A stretch of DNA of 64,000 nt from NCBI GenBank assembly GCA_900708905.1, contig CAADRB010000005.1:6102061-6166060 (forward strand), written 5' to 3'. The position numbers and the translations under genes are program-made. This DNA comes from Hymenolepis diminuta. Taxonomy: Eukaryota; Platyhelminthes; Cestoda; Cyclophyllidea; Hymenolepididae. Position 1 is the first letter of the stretch. Each line of letters opens with the position of its first letter. Shown here piece by piece: positions 25,055-37,300 of the stretch. A model generated the notes under the pieces. That model saw only the letters and a program-made list of their open reading frames with translations. It ran no database searches and was not told the DNA's origin.

Positions 25055-26935
25055 AGACGATAAGCTGTATGAAGGATGAATGTAAGGTTGAAGAATTATA
25101 ACAATTACAAATTCTGGGGAGCCTCTTAACGACAGACCTCTCACCAAGAGCGATAGCGACCGATGATTATGTAGCCCGATCTAGCTAATATCCATACTGA
25201 ACTCCCAGTCCAGCTTCTCCATTCTCAGCTCCCAGACATGTATTTCACTTTGGTTCAGTAAGGTTACGAGTCTACTTCTGACCAAATTAGGGCTTATAAT
25301 GTGATAAACTAAGTCAACTATATAATTAGGAACGTTCCAGTCGAGTATTCATTCAAGGATTGATAGTTGAAAGGCAGTTACTAAAGCTCAGATTCTCTAA
25401 ATACCTAATGTTTATGACTGCTGTTTTACCTCTTTTTGTTAAAGTGGGGTTTATTCACGCCATAATACTCCAATGGAAACTTCAACCCTATTCTCCCATT
25501 TTTCTGTCCGGTATTTATCAAAAACTAATGAAAATGACCTCATCCGTATGTGTATGATATGCGAGATATAGTTGCTGTTCCCAAAAAGTACATATGCAAG
25601 CTTATGCGACTACGTTTCATGGAAGCAACTATTAAGTACTTGACTTACCACGCCTCTTACTACACTAGCTTTTAATTAATCACAAATCTCCCGCTATATA
25701 GGCTGAATTATAGTCGAGAAAAATGGAATATTATTCAGTCCTTAGTTGACCACATATCTGATTGTTTTCCACCGACCTTGCCAATAACTAAATTTTAAAT
25801 GTTAAGCCGACATTTATGCTCGAATGCCTTAACTCTCTTTGTATACCGAGTATCGTTCATCTAAAGGTGATAGCCGATTTGCAATAGACACCCCGCTTGC
25901 AACTACTCTTTAACAGTTTTGTCCTATCAACGTTTCTGTTCAAAGACCGATTCGAATATTTCCTCTCATACAGGGTTCATCCATCATGCACTGAGTCACT
26001 GATTATTGCATTAGACATGTAAGACCATTACTGAAGCCATTATCGACTAACAAGGCAGCCAGCGATTTACCATTTATCCAAATCTGTATAGACAAGTTTA
26101 TTTTCTAAACAAGAAACTGTCATTTGAGTTGCAGGTCGTTTCCTTCCCTTTTCTTTCTGCGATCTGAGTAGTTGTAGCTATATAAAAGTATCTCATCGTC
26201 ATTTTGCTATTTCAGTAAGGTCGTAATCGCACTCTCTTGTGCATAGATCTGTTAATACTGGACACACACTTTCAATATTCATTTCAAATCAACTTCAAAC
26301 CACTTTCTGTCTCATTTCTAAGTTAGGGTAGGGGTAGTAAATCTAAGGAAAATGATACAGGTCTCTCTTACTTGGAGATTTGGAGATATGGGGCTATAGA
26401 GCTCTGCAAAGTAGCAGATTAAATAGTACTCAAATCTTTACCAAAGAAATGCCAATTTAATTTAATTTGGCATCCTATCAGAGAGGGTGGGTTGCGATTT
26501 GCGACCTGGAGTACGGCGCTGTAGCTGTTTTGCAATGACCTATGATTGCGAACCCATATTCTTGACTTGAAAGCGTCAATTAGTCTAGGACTTAACTAAT
26601 CACAAATTGTCGGAATGAACAACTTTTCAGGTGCCAATGTGCCAATACCTACCGATTCCAATAATATAACAAATATTTGGGGAAAAATATTATCAGTCGG
26701 GTGGTGTTTTTATTTTCAAACATCAAAAATATGTATTCATATATATAGTCTCTGTTGGAATGATAAAATACCTGGAAGTAAGTGCACTTCTGACCTATCT
26801 TTGTCTCTCCAGGTCGGAGCCAATGCAGCTGGCGATTTCTGAAGACACCTCATGCACTTTTAGAAAAAGAGAAAACGAAACTGTTGATGATTGAAACTTA
26901 CAACAAACTTGTAACAACCCAAGCAAATATAATAC
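25055..26935. other. Intergenic, nothing identified
   Basis: This is AT-rich sequence between the two transposon relics. Short open frames are present (for example 25360-25557 and 26615-26842) but lack coding character or similarity that I recognise. Confidence 0.5.
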
Positions 26936-28042
26936 TTACTCAGGTTTTACTCTATAAATCCTCTTTCCACTGGCTTCCCTCACCGACTCAATTCGAGTCC
27001 GAAAGCGACTGACTGCAAGCTTTGATGAGGTGGTTTTTGCTGATGATATCCTCCATTCCACAAGCTATCACTTCCACCAGAGAAGAGGATCTGGTGCTAT
27101 GGCAATGCTTATTAACTTCCTTTTCAACCACACCCCGCCACACACATAATACTCCAAAAGACTAAGGTCTGGTGGGTTAGTAGGCGGCCATAAGTTTGGT
27201 GTGACATGATGATAAAAATTCTCGGCCATCCATCCAGTCCTGGATTTTGGGAGCCTTATGGGATGGAACCGGACCTTGTTGAAAAACGTAGGTTCTTCCT
27301 CTATTGGCTACGCTAACTGTCTGAGGCGGCCTAAAAACAATGATTCCAAGAGTCTCCACACAGGCATCCAAGGAGTCGTGGTGTGCCCTTTCCTCGTTAC
27401 CCTTCACAAAACTGAAAACCATCACTGCTGTTGGAAACTTCGTGCGCATACATAAGAGTTGGGGCTTCAGTGAGATCCGCTCGCACATACCCACCTATTA
27501 TTTCTTCAATTGACCCTTTCACCCTAGTGGAGGTTTATTTCGTGGGAGGAAAACCAAAGACATTCCTATTCTTCTGTGTGCTTCAATTTGTTTAAGAGTC
27601 GTTTTGCACGCATTCAACGAATCTCTTGAGTTGTTTTTGTCCACATAAATAGGCGACCTCGTCTAAGAACGCATGATTTGTGTCTGCGGAGGTCTTGATG
27701 AACAACATTCCCTATATATTGTTGTTCCTTCGGGCACTCGAAGATGTTTAGCAGCATGTTGCGCATTGACTGCCCAGGATTTTCGTCCATCATGCCATGC
27801 ACCCTTCTGACAAACTGAAATGTTCCGAGTGAGTCAGCAGAGCGTCAAAAGTGTTGTTCTCTCTTCCCCGTGGCAGCCCATTCATTTCCATTGCTTTCAT
27901 TCAACACCTCCTTTCTAACTTTGCAAACGAAAGATGTGGGGACTTTTAGAAATCTTCCAGTTTCCAAATTCCCGTGCTTCGCTTTTATAGACCCTATTAC
28001 AGCGTGTCTTTTCATTTCATTAGTTATAGTAGTATCTGCCAT
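26936..28042 (-). mobile_element. Second Tc1/mariner-superfamily transposase relic, different lineage
   Basis: Reading the minus strand from the ATG at 28042, fragments of a second transposase appear in order. First is an N-terminal part with VCKVRKEVLNES, then a block with DENPGQSMRNML and RRHKSCVLRRG. A catalytic block follows with TKFPTAVMVFSFV, then GRTYVFQQ, and a C-terminal NPPDLSLLEYYV block. This pattern is typical of a mariner-related lineage distinct from the neighbour at 23.7 kb. The first two parts are separated by frameshifts, and the aspartate expected in QQDxAPxH has become QQGPVPSH. Terminal inverted repeats could not be found, so the ends are approximate and mark only the coding relic. 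Confidence 0.75.
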
Positions 28043-28375
28043 GAGATCTTTTGATATAAAAATACATAAATTGTCATCGGGTTAGTTTAAATTACAAAAA
28101 TATAAGTGTCCTCAGATACCTTACGCACCCCGTATAAGCAACAGAAACATTCAAGAATTGTAACAGTGTAAAAGAGTCAAATACTTTGCAAGACTATCTC
28201 GAAACAAAGACGAAGACGAAGAAGTCAAAAAGTTCATCTAATAATAATAATAGCTATCTGAATTAATATAAAAACATGAGTAACAAAAAAGAATGTAGAA
28301 AATTGCATAATTTCGCCCTTTCTTGTTATACATCACAGCCCAGAGAAGGATAACCGAAATTTTGCATTTAATCAT
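28043..28375. other. Spacer between mariner relic and PPP1R37 3' end
   Basis: AT-rich sequence with a short (TAA)n run near 28240. It probably includes the PPP1R37 3' UTR (minus strand). No gene is seen. Confidence 0.45.
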
Positions 28376-31300
28376 TCATCTGCTGTTCTCCGCACAATCT
28401 GTTCTCAGGAGGTCCTCATCATTTGCAGAGGGTGGTTCTTCTTCGAGGTTTTCAGGAGAAGGGGACGGCTCTTTAACTACAGAAGCAGCGGACGGTTCCA
28501 TGATCTTCTCTGCAGTCGATTCCTCCTCGGAATCACTGCTGCTGAATTCACTCCCGCTGGTATCACCGCAAAGATGCCGGGGATCTACATCTCGTCGAAC
28601 TGTGTTTGTGGAGAGTGGAAGACGCACGTAACCTCGAAAGAAACGCAGACCCTGAGACGTATCCGATTTTCGCAGATGAGAGGAAAGGATCCTATAACGG
28701 AGAATTCACAAAATCAATAAAACTGCATAAATAATAACCAGACAGTAAACAGTAAATAAACAGACAGTTTGGATCATTTTTGAGATAGTAAGAAGGGAGG
28801 GTTAGAGTAGTAATGCGTTAAGTACAATGTAAGTCACCAAGCCTGTTGCTACTAATAATATGGAAGTAGGCTAAGGTAGCAACCTTGCCAACCAAAAGGG
28901 AAGTACGTACCAACACGCAAACCAAAAAGGTCTAACGGGACCCGAGATATACTCAACCACAATCTCAGGATGCTAGAGGGACGTAGCTTTTGCAGGAACA
29001 CAGTCACTTCTTTTCACCTGTACTTTTGGTCCACCTCTCAAACTTTCTTACACTTATAAATCTTTATGTCCTTTCATTCTATCTTACTGTGCTTATGAGA
29101 TATTCTTATTTAGAGAACACTTCGTAGTAGAGTACTTTAAGAGCAAAAGGACATTAAGGAGCACACGTTAATAAACAAGAGAACAGACAATTATATTACT
29201 GTTACGCCACCGCAATATGCAAGTATAACGAATTTGAAGGATAACACCTTATTTTTTCCCAAAAAGGTATTCTCAAATCATATACTCTGCAAAAATTCTT
29301 CGCTGTTTTCGTCCGCGCAGGTTCATTGACATTTTTTTATATCCCTCTGATCCCAATTGTCATGTCCTGACTCTTACCAATTCGTGTATTTTTGGACTGA
29401 TTGGCTTTTTAAAAAGCACATTCAAACATACACAAACACGCTAATACAAACGCGTACTGCTCACATCAGTCGGGTCTTCCCTCTGTTCCAACCTGCGTCC
29501 CTTCTCCATCCTCTCTCCCTTGAATCTAACCGCCTGTTGTATAATACAACCTGGTTCACTAAATTCTTACCATTTTTCATCCGGCCGGTGGTCGTCTGCT
29601 GTTAGCTATGTGTCACAGTCAAGCTTCAACATTCAAGTGACCTTAGTTTTTACTGCTACAATGAGGTGAAATTGGGAACGGTTCTTGTCTTCCACAGATT
29701 AATTAGATTTACCAATTTGACTTCAACATAACATTCATAGAGGTGAGACAAACGCTACCCACAATTCTCAAACTCATCCTTAAACTGAATTCGACGTTTT
29801 GAAAAGCAAATTGAAATGTCCAAAAGATAACCAAGAATACACAACTAAAGACCTATTATTGAACGACAGAAGCCTTACTAAACTAATGCTCGACTAATTT
29901 CTATATGTATAATATGTAGCCTCAAATATCACTACAGAATTCTACAAATTAAACTAAGAAGCACATTTGAAAGGACAAAGGTAGTTAAGGGCTGGAAAAG
30001 GGCGATAAGAGTGACTGATTTCAGTTTTTTGAGGCTACCCGAGTGTGTACTGACTGTGAGTCTAGACTGGACGAACAACATTGTCGTGGGCATGACGGTG
30101 ATCTGACTTTCCAAGATAAAATAAATGATGAAAAGATCTTCACAATTGAAAACAACTATTTGAGTTACAACATATCTGCCTTCTCAAAAATATTAACCTG
30201 TTAAAGCATCATTTCCGTCACCATTGAATGATATTTCAGTGACTCTCTAAGGAGATATATCTACAGAGATGGGTACGATCATACCTTCAACTCAACTGAT
30301 TACCCACTTCTAAACAAATAATCTAATTTGTTTCAAATTCAAACGTTCCAGTCGAGAATGTAAGAGCTTACATCACCACGTTTGAAGTTCGAAACATGTC
30401 GTTATTTTACAAAGAACCTGTTCTTATGAGTAAAAAAGACAACTTAAGGTATCTAGATGATGTAATATACTGCAAAGCCCATTTAGGAAAGCGTTTTCCA
30501 AAAATCATCTTGAATGGAGAGGTGGCATTATAGAACCTTCATGGTAAGAAACTCTAATTCTTTTATTCCCTTTACAAACCAGACTTAACTAGTGTGGTTA
30601 AACACTCCACTCACTGGGTTTACATCGAAGAGTATCGGACACGTGACCACTAGGTGAAGTAATTACTACTAAGTCTATTTAATCAACAAAAATTGATCAA
30701 TTAATGAACGTAATAGAGATACAATTTGGACATGAAGATGCATAGTTTTAAACGTTAGAGTTGGAAAATAGGGAGGAAGGTAAAAATGAAGATGTCTTTC
30801 TTGAAAAAAAAGGTTATCTCAGGAGCTTGAGTTCCAACTTGCACCTCTACGGTTGTGACATCTTCAGAACACATGAGAGGATCGCTTCTATTGGATAACA
30901 GTTGTCAAGACAACAACTGGGGACAATTGCGCTGATATTCATGAAGGGAGAATGGAATTTGCTTGCAGCTTCATGATCTTATATTTCACGATCCAGGTCT
31001 AATTTGTGTGAAGTAAGGAGAAATTTCGCGAATTTTACTCCCATCTCGTTACTCATTTCCACATTTTCGCAGAGCGTTTCGCCTGTATTATATTTGAGCA
31101 TTTGATTCCCCTTCTAATTTATTTTCGGCCGAAAATTTAGTGCGACTATAAGGAAAAATTTGGTGATGGTGCTCTATTTTTACAAAGTTCCTTTTTTTCA
31201 CGGAACTCAACTACTGATAGTGCATGCTCGATCTAAATGTTCAAGTGCACAGTCTTCAAGCCCATGATTGGTTAGTGAGAGCACAGGGCTTCACGTGTGT

Positions 31301-34300
31301 GCGGCCAACTCATGACTCTCATGACCTTGAGCAAAGAATTATTAATGTCATATTGATGCAGACCCGTGATCCACTGCATGCAGAATGCTAAATATTTTTC
31401 GGATAAAAAGATTTTGACATTTTACCGAAGGACGTTCAAAATCTAGAGCGTAATCATAGCGAGATGAACAAAAAATAACGGCCGCAAGCCATTTATTGCC
31501 GAGTAGGCCGAGCTCCTTAATACATGACGCAAATTAAGTCGAATTTCCGAGCCAATTTAAGAAAATAGAGTAAAAAGTTGTAACAAGGAGCATTCTTTCT
31601 ATTATGGAGAACTCATAACTTATTATTTGGTGATTAAATTCTCAGATTGTCATGCGAAATGAACTCACTATACCGAACTAATTCAAATAAATCGACACCC
31701 TAATGTCTCTCTGAGTGTAATTAGGTCCGGTCTAATAAATATGCACATAATAATAACTCGTTCTGATGAAAAATCATGTTTGCGATTTTGCGTTCACTTG
31801 AGCTGTTTTCAAATTTTGCAGTTAGAGAATCTTAACCAGCGATGTGTACTCGTCCTTTAGCGATAACTCGGCAAGTCGATTACAACACTCGGTTCTCTCG
31901 CCCTTCCTCGTTCTTCGCATTATTCTTCTTCCTCCCTTTCTCCATTTTCCTCTCTCTATCTGCCCCTCAACTTTTGGCTTTCTGATTTGAAAACTGTGGT
32001 TCTTTGTTGTTCGAGATAGCCGATAGCTGCTAGTCTAATTCAACAAATTGGTAACCCTGGAATACCAACTGATTTATGGATGTTTATACTTTCGATCGCC
32101 ATCATACATTAAAGACAGATTTTATTAGAGATTAACTCTTCAAAAGATCTTAATTAAGGAGTCAGTCTAAAATTTCCTTGATAAAACAGAACAAAAGTGG
32201 CGTCAATAAGAATTGGATAAAATGTGAATGGATATAAAATAGATATGTTCGAGAGAGCGAGAAATTCAGAGTATAGTGATTATATTATTAAGAATTTAGG
32301 ATTTCCATTACTCTAACTTACTCTTTGAAGAAATATTACTTCCCTCATATCCACAAGCTGCTATTATCTCGTAAAGGCCAAAACTCGATTTAACAATATG
32401 CAGTAGAGCTCCTTGGATAAAGACACCGACATAAAAGCAAAAATGAAAAACATTTGTGCACGGAAAGTGATTTCGGTTTAGTGTTAAATTCAGGAAGATA
32501 TTGTTAGAGATAGGACTAACAGTTATCAAGTAAAGCAGACAACCACAGCCCCAGAGATTCAGAAGATAGAATGGAGAATAAAGTAGAATTTGTTTAAGAG
32601 TAGATAAAGAAAAATGGGATGAGGAAAGAGGGAGAGGGTGACTACACGACTCGGCTTGTAATAGACGTGTCAGTAGAATTTGAAGGCGAAATCTGAGTTA
32701 TCGCGAAAGAGGAGAGTAAAAATTGCCAGTTAATATTTTTCAATTAAAACGATTAAAATTATAAACTTGATTTGTTATCAAAATGAAAAAATTAATATTG
32801 ATAGAGATTGAAATGCGATTCTTTGTAAAAATCAAGAACGTGCTAAAGAGCGAGGAAAGTTATAGGCTTATTGAGGTTCGGAAATCGAAAACTGGTGTAA
32901 AAATTTAGACAGCAGCAAAAACAAAAAAATGGGGAGCAAAGATTCTGCAAGCTGTAATTTCAAACATCACGTTACTAAAAGGCACACTTGTTCATTATTA
33001 GATCTAATGACAGTCTCATTCATCAAGGTAATTAGACATACTGACTAAACTTATTCTGCATTGTCTGCATTTGATAAACAAATCCCATAAAGTACAATAT
33101 TTCATTTAAATAAACGTATTCAATCGCTCAATTTAGTTCCAATTTGTGGCAAATAGGCCTGGCACTTAAATTAATATGTTAAAGGGTAGTCCTAATGACA
33201 ACTGTTTGTCTCAAATCAGAAATCCAAAATTTGAGGGGGATCCAAGGTAAATTGAACAATCCCAAATACTGAAAGAGAAAGAGGAATAAGAAGTATGGAA
33301 ATTAAGATAGGAAAGGTAGAAAAACAAGCTGTAGAATGCATTGTAAAAATTGAAAAACGGGTGAAATGAGTCAAAACAGATTGTCTCACATTAAGTCTAG
33401 GCTATGCAGGCAGAAGTGCGAAAAGCAAATGAGTATCGATACGCTCTGAGAGCAAAGAGTACTCGAATAGCATCAACAAGTCCTTAGGCATCCCAGTAAA
33501 CAGTAGAGAGATCAAAGTTATGGCGCAAAACAATTTTTAATCAAGTGGCAATTCAGTTCCAAATCGTTAGACTACAAGATAAATGGAATTTCGGAAAAAT
33601 AGTAACGTACGAGGCCAAAAACATCATAAGGAAGATTATTTATTGAAAGTAAATACAAAAACATCAAAATAAACGAAAAAGAACATAACAACTATTCAAA
33701 TCTAATTATATCTTTAGAAAAAAAACCATACACCCCAAAAAGATTGATATCACTTTTATTAAAATGGAGATTAAATAATAAAATTGACTAAAATACCCAT
33801 TAATTATTTTAATTTCTCCATTCACGGATACAAATTCTTAATCGAATTTTTATAGTGTTCAGTAAAAAGATCAAATATTACTTAGAAATCAGCTTCAGTT
33901 GAGTCTAATATCAGCTCGACATAAACTGTAACTGTTTACCATGTTTCACTCCGTCTTTGAAGTAACTACTTATCTCGAGGGCTGGAGGGTCATGAGTTCA
34001 AATCTGGAGGGAAGCAGCACCAGTGCAACAGTAGCATAGCTGATAACTTAGATGTCACCAAAGTCAGAGACTACTGATTTGGCGCAGACGAAAGCAAGTC
34101 TATGGGACGACACAACCAATTGTACGTCTAATTTTTAAGGAGAGGGGTAGCCAAATCCCATTTTCACATCATAGAGGCTTCAGGACGCTACTTCCCTGAA
34201 AAGGTCATAAGAACAACCAAGTCGATCGACCTCCAATAAACTTGTATTCCTTTTCATAATGGACGACATTTAATCATGCACAACTCCTCCGATCATTTAA

Positions 34301-37300
34301 AGCACAGAAGTTCGGGCGGAATGAAAGTGATAAAATGCACGAGGCAGCCATAACAGATCTGCCATGTCCTCCTACAACCAATTCTCTAATGGTCTTGCAT
34401 CACCGAATTTCATCAACCGAGATCACGGACCAAAACTGTGGTGGCAAAACTGTGAGAAGTGAAAGAGAGGGAGGAAAAGACTTCATTAGTATCTCTGTCA
34501 TTAAGCAAATATATTGAAATGGTATGTCCAATTATTCAAGTTGATCAACTTGTCAATGAGTTCTGGATATTACAAGCAGTATTAACAATCAAGATCCCAA
34601 CATACGGTTCCTGAATTTGGAACTTTTGAGCATTCGAACTTTATGTGGTAACCATCCTCATTGCACAAACAAATGAATGCACAGGTCAAATGAATGAAGT
34701 AAGACCACTTTCACATCCCTCCCCTTTGCCTCTTAATGCACTTGTTGGAATTAAGATAGCAACTAACAACAGCAACAACAGTCACCAATTTGTAGCTGTT
34801 TCAGTAAGAGCTGACGCCTATTGTGGAGCAGAAAACCAAGATTTGATCAGACCAAAATGCATTCAAGGCGGCCACAATGAGGACTGACGCGGACGAGTAA
34901 GACCGGGAGAGAGGACTGAGGAACGGAGGAGATGAGAGAGAAGCATAGGAACCGGTCACTGACAGGCGTGTGTTAGGTTTTGGGCGGAAAACTTACAGGT
35001 TTTACATGCCTTACATGAGTCACTTAGATAAGGCCGAGCGAGAACATGAGCGCAAATGTACCTTTAAGTGAAACAAGGCTGCTATAGAAAGGGCGGAATC
35101 GATAGGCTCGTTCAGACATGACAGATAGGGGTTTTGCGTCATAGGGATATAAACGACCTCACTGCGGCTTCGTGGACGAAAACCCGAAGCATTGTCATAG
35201 AGAATGCCAATAAAGAGTACTTCTGCAAATATATAGAGTCATTCTTCTGCCTATTTTCCTTTGTTCACTTGATTTCCCATGATAAAAAATGATATTCGTT
35301 TCACTCTATCGTGAGTAACAATAAAAAGTGCTGTGTATTCAGAGTCAGGGAGCAATCGGGCGAATGACCATTTATCTACTTTCGCCTTCTCTCTCCAATC
35401 TAAAATATCGTCTTAATTGAAACATGCACTTATATTCATTATTGAAGAAATTATTTTACCTCTCGACAATTACTTTGATTTCTCTTTTAACCTCCAGTAG
35501 AAAGGAAGTGAACCTATTTCGACATTTCGAACATTACTTAATAATGAAGCACATAAGAATAATTCTTGTAAGATAGAACACCCCTTCATAATTTCAGTGC
35601 TTGAAAACCTAGTTTCACCCGTTATATCTATCTATCTGCTCGCCAGATATCGCTTATCTACAGTTGACTGACCCGATGGAGTGAGTGAGAGAATGGGGGA
35701 GGGAGGGTGAGAGAGAGAGAGAGGGAGAGGGATAAGACCGAAATGGAGTTACCCCAAGACACTTTTTAAATATTTGAAGGACATACTTAACTCTTAGATC
35801 GATGTGGAGTTGCACTACCTATCCCGATGTTCAGCCCAACTCCCACCTTCTTATCGGTTAGACTAATAGACTACTGTGAGAGACCACCCAAAATATGAAA
35901 TTCTTCTCTCCCAAAAGTGCATAGACTTTCATTCTAATCAAATCTATGGCAAGCCAATTAACTATCTTTACCGAGAACTTCATAGAACAATAAATTTGAG
36001 ATGGTCTCAAAACGATCCCTAGACAATTTTCCATGAAAAAGATGCATTTCTACTTAAAATATGTAATAAGTGAGTGTGGTAACAATAGGAAATATCGCAT
36101 TCATCCTCCTTTTTCCCCACCGGCACTTACACATTTAATGATGATTAAAAAGTGCTATTGAGGGATAATCCTAAATTTCCTATTTGGTTTTTATAAGCAT
36201 TGTCTTATTTAAATTCTTCATACACAGGTATAACTTCAACTTTAAAACTATCCTCCCATGACTCTTTTGAACGAAATTTGGCATTTGGCCGCAATTATAC
36301 CACCTAACCGACGCGATGATCTCGAACAATTTACACCCTCCCAGACAACTCCTATTCACCTACCATCGGCCTACCTCCTTCATTGAAACCGAGTTGTTTG
36401 GATGGTATTACTTAGCACTGACAATATTATATTTCTTTATTATCCAGCAAATACTGTCGACAAATTAATCGCATGCTAAATAAATTGGTTCGGGCAGATG
36501 AGGATTGTAACACCTTCATTCGCTTATTATTACTTTTCCTTTTATACCTTTTAGAGATAAATTACACATACTTATCGGATTTTTCAGCTGCTTTCTGGTC
36601 GTTTTGTCCAAAGGGCTTTCATCTTCTATTGTCTTACCTCTTGTAGTCTACGGGATGCCTAAAAACATAGATGAAGGCGGAAACCAAGGCGGTACTCGGA
36701 GGAGGGAGTACCGTTCGAGAGTTCCGACGAAGTCATCAATGATGAAGTACTATGCTCATCTCTAGAAGCTATGTCCTTTTTTGTTCTGTCTCGCTATTCC
36801 CCTTACTTAATAGGCAACATGTATTCCCTTCTCTCATAATAACTACTTTCTTCCCTCCTTTAGAATGGATTACATGGAAGATCTCGTCACCCTTGGCTGT
36901 CGATGAAGGTGACGATTAGTAGAGCCGACCAGCCGACAGATTGGTTCGACGAAGAAGAGGGAAATAGACGACCTTCACGATACGAATATCATCTTCGCAA
37001 GTCCTCGATGACGGTGATGATGATGACTGATAAAACAGAACTTCAAAAGGAAATGGATACTCCTGAAGACGGTTGGAGGAGGAAAAGTGTGAAATAGAAG
37101 ACTAACTGGTTCTGTGAGCTCTGCTGAATTGACAAAATTTCACCTGGGTTCAAAGCTGTAAATATGAGTTTATACCAGCTAAACACTCCACTATAATGAT
37201 GATGGGGTGGTACAACCACCTCTTCTTTGAATTCACGCAATTTCAGATGTCAACCTCCTTCTGGCTTCAGACCAGTTAGAACTGGATTGTGAAATATAGG

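Noticed and set aside
34645..34887. 80-codon plus-strand frame
   Set aside because: It has no domain and no splice partners, and lies in a repeat-rich PPP1R37 intron.
36903..37097. 64-codon plus-strand frame
   Set aside because: It begins in a repeat shared with 39495, where the frame is not kept.
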